DNA from: Micromonospora wenchangensis
Lineage (GTDB): Bacteria; Actinomycetota; Actinomycetes; Mycobacteriales; Micromonosporaceae
DNA length: 34,072 nucleotides
Reading direction: 5' to 3'
Assembly: GCF_002210435.1 (NCBI RefSeq)
Contig: NZ_MZMV01000069.1
Span: forward strand, 1 to 34,072
The notes beneath the pieces were generated by a model. The model did not search any database. It had not been told where the DNA came from and saw only the letters and a list, made by a program, of their open reading frames with translations. How positions within the stretch are numbered: the stretch's first letter is position 1; each line of letters begins with the position of its first letter. Shown piece by piece: positions 8,775 through 15,661 of the stretch. A program made the translations under genes and the position numbers.

Positions 8775-9374
8775 TCAGACGAGCTGGGCGGGGTCGAGCC
8801 CCAGTTCCCGGGCCGTGACCAGCCGGATCCACTCGCCGAACTGCCGCCGGGAGATCACCCGCTCGTGCACGGCGAGCTGGACGGCGAGCCCGTCCATCAC
8901 CGCGTTGATCCGCCAGGCGGCACCGGCCGGGTCGGCGCAGTCGAAGGTCCCGTCGTCCACCCCGGCCGAGATCACCGCCGCCAGGTCCTGCCGCCAGCGC
9001 AGGTCCAGCCGCCGGCAGACCTTCTCCAGCTCCGGGGTGCGCAGCGACTCCGCCCAGCCGTCGATCCACATCGCCCAGGGCCGGCCGGTGGGGGTGTAGA
9101 GACGCAGGATGCGCCGGAGCTTGGTCAGCGGCGGGGTGGCGGAGCGCAGCACCGCGTCCAGCCGGGACAGTTCCTGCTCGACGGCGTACGCGAACGCCTG
9201 GGCGAGCAGCCGCTCCTTGGTGGCGAAGTGGTAGAAGACCAGCGCCTGACTGACCCCGGCGGCGGCGGCCACGTCGGCGGTGCGGGTGTTGGCGAGTCCA
9301 CGCTCGACGATCACGTCGCAGGCCGTGCGCAGCAGGGAATCCAGGCGGACATCGGCGGCGGCACGTCTCGTCAC
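8775..9374 (-). CDS. TetR-family transcriptional regulator
   Basis: TetR-type repressor of about 199 residues. The N-terminal DNA-binding domain (about 8-55) contains the helix-turn-helix core TADVAAAAGVSQALVFYHF, ending in the usual YxxF signature. The C-terminal part (RLYTPTGRPWAMWIDGWAE onward) resembles the BetI-like TetR_C group; the ligand is unknown. The start is uncertain: GTG 9374 (beginning VTRRAAADV) gives a normal N-terminus but lacks a clear ribosome binding site, and GTG 9404 adds ten residues. An inverted repeat directly upstream could be its own operator. The protease gene follows 119 bases downstream on the same strand and might be a target. Confidence 0.88.
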   Translation of the reverse strand: MTRRAAADVRLDSLLRTACDVIVERGLANTRTADVAAAAGVSQALVFYHFATKERLLAQAFAYAVEQELSRLDAVLRSATPPLTKLRRILRLYTPTGRPWAMWIDGWAESLRTPELEKVCRRLDLRWRQDLAAVISAGVDDGTFDCADPAGAAWRINAVMDGLAVQLAVHERVISRRQFGEWIRLVTARELGLDPAQLV

Positions 9375-9381
9375 GCCGCTA

Positions 9382-9416
9382 CGGTAACCTATCGAACCGA
9401 CCACGGGGAGTTACCG
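9382..9416. promoter_or_regulatory. Possible TetR operator
   Basis: Perfect 7-bp arms CGGTAAC (9382-9388) and GTTACCG (9410-9416), separated by 21 bases, lie just upstream of the TetR start at 9374. TetR regulators usually bind dyads in this position. The long spacer makes it only a candidate. Confidence 0.35.
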
Positions 9417-9609
9417 ACCCGCCCGATCCGGCCCCCGGCAGTCGGAAGCCGGACAGCACCCCACCGGCGGGTCGGCTACCTTTCCGACCTGTTCGGTAGG
9501 GGTGTGGAGGACGCTCCCCGCCTGCGGTGACCAACTCTCCTAGGAGGCTCTGCGGGTGGTGGCGTCGGTCACCACTGCGGAGACCGGACGCGCCGTCGGT
9601 GGCCCCGAT
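9405..9609. other. Intergenic stretch between TetR and the tRNA cluster
   Basis: No convincing coding frame or RNA gene was seen. Apart from the operator candidate at its edge, nothing stands out. Confidence 0.4.
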
Positions 9610-9639
9610 TTGGCATCGGCGAGACCGCTCGGCTAGAGT
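9610..9639 (+). promoter_or_regulatory. Promoter of the tRNA cluster
   Basis: TTGGCA (9610-9615) and TAGAGT (9634-9639) are separated by 18 bases and sit about 35 bases upstream of the tRNA-Gly 5' end. The TAGAGT box recurs before the second tRNA-Gly copy at 12918-12923. Confidence 0.65.
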
Positions 9640-9674
9640 TTCCATCCGTCACCGGGTGTCATTCCCGGAGGCAA

Positions 9675-9747
9675 GCGGACGTAGCGCAGCTGGTAGCGCA
9701 TCACCTTGCCAAGGTGAGGGTCGCGGGTTCGAATCCCGTCGTCCGCT
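9675..9747 (+). tRNA. tRNA-Gly (GCC), copy 1
   Basis: 73 bases. The acceptor stem GCGGACG pairs with CGTCCGC, with discriminator T. The anticodon loop TTGCCAA gives anticodon GCC. The T arm is GCGGGTTCGAATCCCGT. No CCA is encoded. The sequence is identical to the copy at 12955-13027. Confidence 0.97.
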
Positions 9748-9781
9748 CGGAGCTGCCGCCACGCATGACGGGGGCAACCTC

Positions 9782-9852
9782 GGTGGGGTGGCCGAGAGGC
9801 GAGGCAACGGCCTGCAAAGCCGTGTACGCGGGTTCAAATCCCGTCCCCACCT
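9782..9852 (+). tRNA. tRNA-Cys (GCA)
   Basis: 71 bases. The acceptor stem GGTGGGG pairs with CCCCACC. The anticodon loop CTGCAAA gives GCA, flanked by the stem ACGGC/GCCGT. The T loop is GGGTTCAAATCCC. It lies between the Gly and Val genes and has no counterpart in the second cluster within this window. Confidence 0.97.
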
Positions 9853-9865
9853 CGGTAACAAGCAC

Positions 9866-9937
9866 GGGCGATTGGCGCAGTGGGAGCGCGCTTCCTTGAC
9901 ACGGAAGAGGTCACTGGTTCAAACCCAGTATCGCCCA
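9866..9937 (+). tRNA. tRNA-Val (GAC), copy 1
   Basis: 72 bases. The acceptor stem GGGCGAT pairs with ATCGCCC, with discriminator A. The anticodon loop TTGACAC gives GAC, flanked by CTTCC/GGAAG. No CCA is encoded (the sequence continues CTCGG). The mature sequence is identical to the copy at 13037-13108. Confidence 0.97.
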
Positions 9938-9944
9938 CTCGGTC

Positions 9945-9982
9945 AGTAGGGCCACCTTCCGACACCGGAAGGTGGCCCTACT
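9945..9982 (+). terminator. Terminator of the first tRNA cluster
   Basis: A perfect 17-bp hairpin (9945-9961 with 9966-9982) with the tetraloop ACAC starts 7 bases after the tRNA-Val 3' end. No U tract follows. Confidence 0.85.
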
Positions 9983-10107
9983 GCTGTCCGGGGTCCCACT
10001 GCTGTCCGGCCTCCGGGTCCGCTTCCAAGGACATCGCCGTATGTCGATGCCGAGCTATCCTGGCTCCGATTCTTCCAGGGGAACATCGCGACGCCGGGTG
10101 GTGTGGG

Positions 10108-12528
10108 GTGGGGGAGACGGGCCGGGAGGCGCTGCTCGCGTTCGCCGACGAGCTGCGGCGACTACGCCAGCAGGCGGGCGGGCCGTCGTTGAACTCCCTG
10201 GTGGCGGTCGCCGCCGCCCGGGGCAGGCCGTTGGCCCGCTCCACCCTCAGCGACAAGCTCAACGCCAAGTCGCTGCCGGACTGGGACTTCGTCACCGGCT
10301 ACCTGGGCGCCTGCGTCGCGTACGCCGAGCAGGCCGGCATCCGGTTGCCCGCCGAGCTGACCGACCAGGCCCGCTGGGAGGCCGCGTACTGGCGGTTGCT
10401 GGCCGCGGCGGACGCGGCGCGGGCCGACGACCGGCTCGCCACCGCCGCCCGCGCCGAGCGGGGCCGGCAGGCCCACGCCGGCACCGCGCCGTCGGCCCCG
10501 GCACCGTTCGTGCCCCGCCAGCTACCGGCGGCGGTACGGCACTTCGCCGGCCGGTCCGCGCCGCTGACCGCCCTGACCGCCCTGCTCACCGAGCCGGTCG
10601 GCCCGCCGGGCACCGTACCCGTCTGCACCATCGGCGGTACGGCGGGCGTGGGCAAGACCGCCCTGGCCGTGCACTGGGCGCACCGGGTCGCCGACCGGTT
10701 CCCGGACGGTCAGCTCTACGTCGACCTGCGCGGTTTCGACCCCGAGTCGCCCGCGCTGAGTCCCGCCGAGGCGGTGGCCGGGTTCCTGGAGGCGCTCGCG
10801 GTGCCGCCGGAGCGGATTCCGGTGGGGCTGGCGGCGCAGGCGGCCCTCTACCGCAGCCTGCTCGCCGACCGGCGGGTGCTGGTGCTGCTGGACAACGCCC
10901 GCGACGCCGACCAGGTACGCCCGCTGCTGCCCAGCTCGCCGGGATGCCTGGTCCTGGTCACCAGCCGCAACCAGCTTCCGGGGCTGGTCACCGCCGAGGG
11001 GGCCCGCCCGCTGCCGCTGGGTCTGCTCTCCCCGGCGGAGGGACGTGAGCTGCTGTCCCGCCGGCTCGGTGCGGAGCGGGTCGCGGCGGAGCCGGAGGCG
11101 GTGGACCGGATCGTCGCGGCGGCGGCCGGACTGCCCCTGGCGTTGGCGATCGTGGCCGCGCGGGCCGCCACCTATCCGGACTTCCGGCTGGCCCGGTTCG
11201 CCGCCGAGCTGACCGCGAGCCGGGGCGCCCTCGACGCGTTCAGCGGCGGCGAGGCCGGCGTCGACGTCCGGGCGGTGCTGTCCTGGTCGTACCGGGGTCT
11301 CGACCCGGCGGCGGCCAGCCTGTTCCGGGCGCTCGGTACGCACCCCGGCCCCGACGTGTCCGTCCCGGCGGCCGCCAGCCTCGCCGCCCTGGCCCCGGAC
11401 GAGGTGCGCCGGCCGTTGGCGGTGCTGACCCGGGCGAACCTGCTCACCGAGCACGCCCCCGGCCGGTACGCCCTGCACGACCTGCTCCGCGCGTACGCCG
11501 TCGAGTTGGCCGTGGCCACCGACTCCGCCGGCCTGCGGCGGGCGGCGCTGTGCCGGCTGCTCGACCACTACCTGCACACCGCGTACGCCGCCGCGCTGCT
11601 GCTGCACAAGCACCGTGACGACATCGACCTGCCGGCGGCGCACCCCGGCACGGCGGTGCCCGCGCCGGCCGACCGGGACGAGGCGTGGGCGTGGCTGGCC
11701 GCCGAGCACCGGGCGCTGCTCGCCGCGATCGGCCTGGCCGTCGAGCACGGGTTGCCCACCCACGCCTGGCAGCTGGCGTGGAGCGTCAACACCTACCTCG
11801 ACCGGGTGGGCGCCTGGACGGACCAGTCCCGCGCCCAGGAGTTGGCGCTGCGGGCCGCCACGGCGGCCGGGGACCGGGACGGGCAGGCCCGCGCCCACCG
11901 CAACCGGGCCGTCGCCTGCCTGCGCCTCGGCGCGTACGACGAGGCCCACGAGCATCTGGAACGGTCCCGGCAGCTCTACGCCGAACTCGGTGACCGGGTC
12001 GGTGGTGGGCGGACCGAACTGAACCTCGGCATCCTCGCGGAGCGGCAGCACGACCACCGGCGGGCGCTGCGCCACGCGCAACGGGCGCACCGCCTGTTCG
12101 AGGCCGCCGGGCACGCGCAGGGCCAGGCCAACGCGCTGAACAACATCGGCTGGTACCACATCCAGCTCGGCGACCACCTCCGTGCGCTGGACTACTGCGG
12201 TCAGGCGCTGGTGCGGCAGCAGCAGACCGGGAACCGCTACTGGGAGGCGCACGCGTGGGACAGCCTCGGCTTCGCCCACCACCACCTCGGCCGGCACCGC
12301 GACGCCCTCGACTGCTACCGGCAGGCACTCGTGCTGTGGCGGGAGACCGGCGAACGCTACTACGAGTCCGTCACGCTGATGCACGTCGGTGACAGCCACC
12401 AGGCCACCGCCGAACCCGACGCGGCCCGTGCCGCCTGGGGGCAGGCCCTCGACGTGCTCGACCAGCTCGGCCACCCGGACGCGGCACTGGTGCGCAGCCG
12501 GCTCGACGCGGCGCCGCCCGCGCGGTAG
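10108..12528 (+). CDS. NB-ARC ATPase with TPR repeats (AfsR-like regulator)
   Basis: Large STAND-type signalling protein of about 806 residues. The N-terminal 95 residues form a helical, HTH-like domain (STLSDKLNAKSLPDWDFV) often seen before NB-ARC in actinomycetes. The NB-ARC ATPase follows: Walker A IGGTAGVGKT at 175-184, Walker B VLVLLD at 257-262, an LVTSRN sensor at 283-288 and a GLPLAL motif near 341. From about residue 560 the chain is tetratricopeptide repeats (for example NALNNIGWYHIQLGDHLRAL). It lacks the SARP winged-helix plus activation domain of true AfsR. The GTG at 10108 is chosen because upstream in-frame sequence runs back into the tRNA-Val gene and the terminator. It lies between two tRNA clusters with no operon partner. 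Its trigger and target are unknown. Confidence 0.85.
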   Translation: MGETGREALLAFADELRRLRQQAGGPSLNSLVAVAAARGRPLARSTLSDKLNAKSLPDWDFVTGYLGACVAYAEQAGIRLPAELTDQARWEAAYWRLLAAADAARADDRLATAARAERGRQAHAGTAPSAPAPFVPRQLPAAVRHFAGRSAPLTALTALLTEPVGPPGTVPVCTIGGTAGVGKTALAVHWAHRVADRFPDGQLYVDLRGFDPESPALSPAEAVAGFLEALAVPPERIPVGLAAQAALYRSLLADRRVLVLLDNARDADQVRPLLPSSPGCLVLVTSRNQLPGLVTAEGARPLPLGLLSPAEGRELLSRRLGAERVAAEPEAVDRIVAAAAGLPLALAIVAARAATYPDFRLARFAAELTASRGALDAFSGGEAGVDVRAVLSWSYRGLDPAAASLFRALGTHPGPDVSVPAAASLAALAPDEVRRPLAVLTRANLLTEHAPGRYALHDLLRAYAVELAVATDSAGLRRAALCRLLDHYLHTAYAAALLLHKHRDDIDLPAAHPGTAVPAPADRDEAWAWLAAEHRALLAAIGLAVEHGLPTHAWQLAWSVNTYLDRVGAWTDQSRAQELALRAATAAGDRDGQARAHRNRAVACLRLGAYDEAHEHLERSRQLYAELGDRVGGGRTELNLGILAERQHDHRRALRHAQRAHRLFEAAGHAQGQANALNNIGWYHIQLGDHLRALDYCGQALVRQQQTGNRYWEAHAWDSLGFAHHHLGRHRDALDCYRQALVLWRETGERYYESVTLMHVGDSHQATAEPDAARAAWGQALDVLDQLGHPDAALVRSRLDAAPPAR

Positions 12529-12562
12529 TCCATCCGCGTCGCGGAGCGTCGGGCCGGTCGGC

Positions 12563-12799
12563 TCACAGCGGCGGGGCGACGTCCCGACGCTCCTCGACCC
12601 GCTGGTACGCCACCGGCTCGGCGGTGGTGACCGTACGGCGGCGACCGCGCATCAGCAGGACCATGACGAGTCCGAGGACACCGGCGGCCATCAGGATCCA
12701 GCCGACGACGTCGAGATCGACACCGCCGACGCTCGCGTTCACCGCGAAGGTGAGGATCGCGCCGACGGCGAGCAGGAAGATGCTCGTTCCGATTCCCAT
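12563..12799 (-). CDS. DUF6458-type small membrane protein
   Basis: 78 residues with two transmembrane helices (about 4-22, beginning SIFLLAVGAILTFAV, and about 29-49, VVGWILMAAGVLGLVMVLL) and a basic, charged tail. This matches the small actinomycete DUF6458 proteins of unknown function. The ATG start at 12799 is preceded by AAGGAG five bases upstream; the longer frame extends through tRNA antisense sequence and is not real. It is convergent with the NB-ARC gene, 34 bases between the stops. Confidence 0.85.
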   Translation of the reverse strand: MGIGTSIFLLAVGAILTFAVNASVGGVDLDVVGWILMAAGVLGLVMVLLMRGRRRTVTTAEPVAYQRVEERRDVAPPL

Positions 12800-12917
12800 G
12801 ACAGCTCCTTGGGGACGGGGGTGTGCTGTCGGGATGCAGTACCCCGTCGATGAGCAGGGCAATCGCCGGGCGGGTCGGCGCGGTGGGGTCGACCGGGCGG
12901 GCGATCTTGGAATGGGG

Positions 12918-12923
12918 TAGAGT
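12918..12923 (+). promoter_or_regulatory. Likely -10 box of the second tRNA pair
   Basis: TAGAGT followed by TTC, the same box as upstream of the first tRNA-Gly, lies about 32 bases before the tRNA 5' end. No good -35 box is visible at the right distance. Confidence 0.45.
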
Positions 12924-12954
12924 TCACCCCGTCGCCGGGGAGACCGGGCGGCAC

Positions 12955-13027
12955 GCGGACGTAGCGCAGCTGGTAGCGCATCACCTTGCCAAGGTGAGGG
13001 TCGCGGGTTCGAATCCCGTCGTCCGCT
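12955..13027 (+). tRNA. tRNA-Gly (GCC), copy 2
   Basis: Identical over all 73 bases to the copy at 9675-9747 (anticodon loop TTGCCAA). It forms a pair with the tRNA-Val that starts 9 bases after it. Confidence 0.97.
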
Positions 13028-15107
13028 CTCGACCACGGGCGATTGGCGCAGTGGGAGCGCGCTTCCTTGACACGGAAGAGGTCACTGGTTCAAACCCAGT
13101 ATCGCCCACCATGTACCGCTTATTCACACCATATCGGACATCATCGATGTCCGATATGGTGTTTTCTTTTTGTTCAGGATCGTTGGATGGCAACTTGCTT
13201 GTCGGGACAGCGCCGCTCCTGGAGGGCTGCCCGGCCGCTGGCATTCGTGCCAGATTGGGGCCGAGAAGCTGCCGGAATGGCTCTGTCAGCTCGTACCGTT
13301 CGACGGCCCCATCCTGACCAAGGTAGAGCTTCTTGAAGAACCCCTGGTTGATCTGGCGCCGGATCGGCGGGGGAGCGGCGGCGTAGTGCCGCTGACAGTG
13401 GCCAGCGACCAACAGGGCGTCCTCCAGCGTCTGGATCACTTCATCCAGGCTCGATGCCGCCGTGGTGATCTGCGTCTCTGCTTCGGCCAGGGCGTGGGTG
13501 AGTCGGTCCATCTCGGTCTTGAGAAGATCGACTGGCACAGCACCCGCGTAGTGGGCTTGCATGAGCTTCGCTCGCTCATCCTTGAGCCGAGCCAGGCGCT
13601 TCTTGGCGCGCTCGGCGTTCACCTCGGCGTCGATGCGCTGGGCCTCGAACTCTGTCAGGACGGCGTCGCGCACCTCTGCGACCCTCTCGGGGCTGGGCTC
13701 GAACGTCCGATAGAACCGGGCGATCCCATCCTCGACGGCGTGAAGCCGAATCCCACCTCGGCGGCAGTTGTTGGCCTTCAGCTTCTTCTTGACACAGTGG
13801 TAGTACTCGTAGATCCCGCCGTTGCCTCGATGGCGGCTGAAGACAAGGCGACCGCCGCAGGAACCGCAGAAGATCGAGCCGCGTAGGTAGTGAGGCCATT
13901 TGCGGTCCTTCTCGCCAGCATGTCGGTGTGCTGCCAACACGTCCTGGATGCGTAGCCATGTCTCCGGAGTGACGAGAGCTTCGTGCCGCCCTTCGTAGTG
14001 GAAGCCGTTATAGGCAACCACGCCCATGTAGTACGGGTTGCGCAGCAGGTTGTGCATACTTGTCGGATTGATGGGTTCGGAGGGTTTGGTGCGAGTCGGG
14101 CGAGCGGTCAGACCTCGGCCGCGAGCTGCAATGACAAGTTCGTTGACAGTCCATTCACCAGTGGCGTACTGCTCCAGACACCACCGCACGATGGATGCCC
14201 GCTCGGGGTCGAGGATGACCCGGGAGACGCTTATGCCTTCAACGAACTCGCGCACGTTCAAGTAGCCCAGAGGTGCACGGAATGGTGTCCCGCCCTCTTG
14301 GGCCTTGCGCACAAGGCCTTTCATGACCTCTTCGGCCAGATTCTCACGGTAGAACTCCGCCGTGTCGGCCATGATGTTGTGCAGGAACCGGCCGTGAGCG
14401 CTGTTGGTGATGTTCTCGGTGCAGGAGACCAGCTCAACGCCAGCGCGGGCGAGCATCAGGCGAATCGCCATATCATCTTCGCGGTTCCTGGCCAGTCGGT
14501 CGATTTTATGGACGATGAGATAGCGGATACGGCGCTTCTTGAGATCCTTGAGCATCGCCTGAAGCTGCGGCCTCTGGGTCGACTTGGCGCTTTCTCCGGC
14601 ATCGATGTAGATCCCGACGATCGCGGCACCGAGCGCTTGCGCTTTCGCCTCACAGGCTTCTCGCTGGTAGGGGATCGAGTACCCCTCTTCGCCACCACCT
14701 GTACGGGCCTGGTCGCGGGTGCTGACGCGAGCATAGAGGAACGCCTCGCTGGTGTCGTTAACTGCTGGAGCCTTGCTGCGGCTGCTACGCGGTGGTGCCT
14801 GGCTTACGGTAGCGATGGCACTGCTTGTTCGTGGCTGGTCTGATGTCTGGTCGCGAAGACCCTCGATGATGTCCTTGCGGGTTGTCTTTTGCAGCCGTTG
14901 GTATGCCATGCTGCGCAAAGTGACATCGTCTCGGGTTTCCCGATCTTGATCCGTCCCCTGATCTTGGTCCGTGTAAACCGGCAGGTCAGCAGGCATGTCT
15001 TCCTCCCATTCCTTCATTTCATCGCGCCCCCGCGCGTTCTGGGGCCAGGCAGGATACGTTCTCGCCGGTTCCGGTGCAATTCTTCTTGATCTTGATTTTT
15101 CATTCAT
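12981..15107 (-). CDS. Large serine recombinase (integrase)
   Basis: Site-specific serine integrase expected to catalyse attP x attB recombination. The resolvase-type catalytic domain spans about 122-270 with nucleophile Ser129 in LYARVSTRDQ. A recombinase domain follows (about 300-400), then a zinc ribbon (CGSCGGRLVF with later Cys residues, about 415-455) and a long coiled coil (about 485-560). Two features are odd. About 120 hydrophilic residues precede the catalytic domain, where most relatives have 10-20; ATG 14996 has a stronger GGAGG ribosome site and would shorten this by 37 residues. The C-terminus has no stop within the element: after residue 667 the frame crosses the att core and the last 41 codons are antisense tRNA-Val and tRNA-Gly sequence. 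In the excised circle the tail would differ. The gene is convergent with the target tRNA. Confidence 0.88.
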   Translation of the reverse strand: MNEKSRSRRIAPEPARTYPAWPQNARGRDEMKEWEEDMPADLPVYTDQDQGTDQDRETRDDVTLRSMAYQRLQKTTRKDIIEGLRDQTSDQPRTSSAIATVSQAPPRSSRSKAPAVNDTSEAFLYARVSTRDQARTGGGEEGYSIPYQREACEAKAQALGAAIVGIYIDAGESAKSTQRPQLQAMLKDLKKRRIRYLIVHKIDRLARNREDDMAIRLMLARAGVELVSCTENITNSAHGRFLHNIMADTAEFYRENLAEEVMKGLVRKAQEGGTPFRAPLGYLNVREFVEGISVSRVILDPERASIVRWCLEQYATGEWTVNELVIAARGRGLTARPTRTKPSEPINPTSMHNLLRNPYYMGVVAYNGFHYEGRHEALVTPETWLRIQDVLAAHRHAGEKDRKWPHYLRGSIFCGSCGGRLVFSRHRGNGGIYEYYHCVKKKLKANNCRRGGIRLHAVEDGIARFYRTFEPSPERVAEVRDAVLTEFEAQRIDAEVNAERAKKRLARLKDERAKLMQAHYAGAVPVDLLKTEMDRLTHALAEAETQITTAASSLDEVIQTLEDALLVAGHCQRHYAAAPPPIRRQINQGFFKKLYLGQDGAVERYELTEPFRQLLGPNLARMPAAGQPSRSGAVPTSKLPSNDPEQKENTISDIDDVRYGVNKRYMVGDTGFEPVTSSVSRKRAPTAPIARGRERTTGFEPATLTLAR
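13037..13108 (+). tRNA. tRNA-Val (GAC), copy 2; integration target
   Basis: 72 bases identical to the copy at 9866-9937, anticodon GAC. Here the discriminator A (13108) is followed by an encoded CCA (13109-13111), unlike copy 1. The CCACCA at 13106-13111 recurs at 33827-33832 and marks the insertion point of the mobile element, so the gene stays intact after integration. The serine integrase reading frame runs through this gene on the opposite strand. Confidence 0.97.
13106..13111. other. attL core (CCACCA)
   Basis: The left copy of the 6-base core covers the last two acceptor bases, the discriminator A and the CCA of tRNA-Val. To its left is tRNA; to its right is element sequence starting TGTACC. 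Matching right copy at 33827-33832. Confidence 0.65.
13126..13171 (+). terminator. Element-borne terminator downstream of tRNA-Val
   Basis: A perfect 17-bp stem (13126-13142 with 13146-13162), a 3-base loop and the tail TTTTCTTTTT on the + strand: a textbook intrinsic terminator starting 15 bases after the tRNA CCA. It lies inside the element and also inside the integrase coding frame of the other strand. It would replace the tRNA's native terminator, which integration moved to 33841. Confidence 0.85.
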
Positions 15108-15233
15108 ATTCCCTTCTATTTTGTCAGGCCGAAATCTAATTGGAAGCTGTGGTTTTTGCAGCTTTGCTGTGGATAAGTGGGGTGGAAGGTCGGCGCGTCG
15201 CGCGAACCCTCCACCCCTTCTCGCGGCAATGCC

Positions 15234-15560
15234 TTACGTCTGCGCGGGAGCCTCGTTGCCCCGCCGCTTGCCCGCAGCCTTTGCCTCGACGGGCAGCGTG
15301 CCGGTGTCCCCGAACAGCGCCTGGATCGCGCCGCGCCGGGCGGCGGCCTCCCTCTCGATCTCCTCAAGCACGGCAGCGGCTTGAGCGGCGAAATCCGGCT
15401 GTGCCTGCTTGTGTTCGACGTACAGCTCCACCGCCCGCCGCATGGCGTCGGTCAGGCTCAGTCCGTCGAGCTGTGCCACCAGGGCGAACTGGGCGTGCAG
15501 TTCGTCGGGCAGCTTCAGGCCGAGCGTCTTGACGCCGGTCTTGCCGTTTCCGGGTTCCAT
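15234..15560 (-). CDS. Ribbon-helix-helix-like accessory protein
   Basis: 108 residues. The N-terminal part KTLGLKLPDELHAQFALVAQ followed by a LSLTDAMRRAVELYV helix has the strand-helix-helix pattern of RHH DNA-binding proteins (CopG/MobC-like). The rest is a charged helix and an Ala/Lys-rich tail. The ATG at 15560 has GAGGGAG 8-14 bases upstream. It lies between the integrase and the methyltransferase gene on the same strand, 101 bases after the latter. A role as a DNA-binding accessory factor, for instance in transfer or as a recombination directionality factor, is possible but inferred only from fold and position. Confidence 0.7.
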   Translation of the reverse strand: MEPGNGKTGVKTLGLKLPDELHAQFALVAQLDGLSLTDAMRRAVELYVEHKQAQPDFAAQAAAVLEEIEREAAARRGAIQALFGDTGTLPVEAKAAGKRRGNEAPAQT

Positions 15561-15661
15561 CTTCTGGAACTCCCTCCTCGGTGTTGGTGCGGCTGGCCAC
15601 CCGCTCTTGATGCAGGTGGCGACAACAGCCGCACGGCACCGGGGAGTACCGGGATGCGAGT

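Noticed and set aside
8656..9069. N-terminal extension of the M36 protease frame back to 9069
   Set aside because: Runs antiparallel to nothing meaningful and through the TetR gene; a GAGGAGG-preceded GTG at 8655 starts a normal signal peptide.
5878..9099. A very long + strand open frame opposite the M36 protease
   Set aside because: Antisense shadow with Gly/Val/Arg repeats; the opposite strand has zinc ligands, a signal peptide and a ribosome site.
9880..10107. NB-ARC frame extended upstream into the tRNA-Val gene
   Set aside because: The extension encodes tRNA and terminator sequence; the domain begins at about 10108.
10522..12474. A 650-residue minus-strand open frame opposite the NB-ARC gene
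   Set aside because: Composition is shadow-like; the + strand has Walker motifs and TPRs.
12800..13036. DUF6458 frame extended through tRNA-Gly (DSNPRPS-type peptide)
   Set aside because: Such peptides are translated antisense tRNA; an ATG with AAGGAG at 12799 is the better start.
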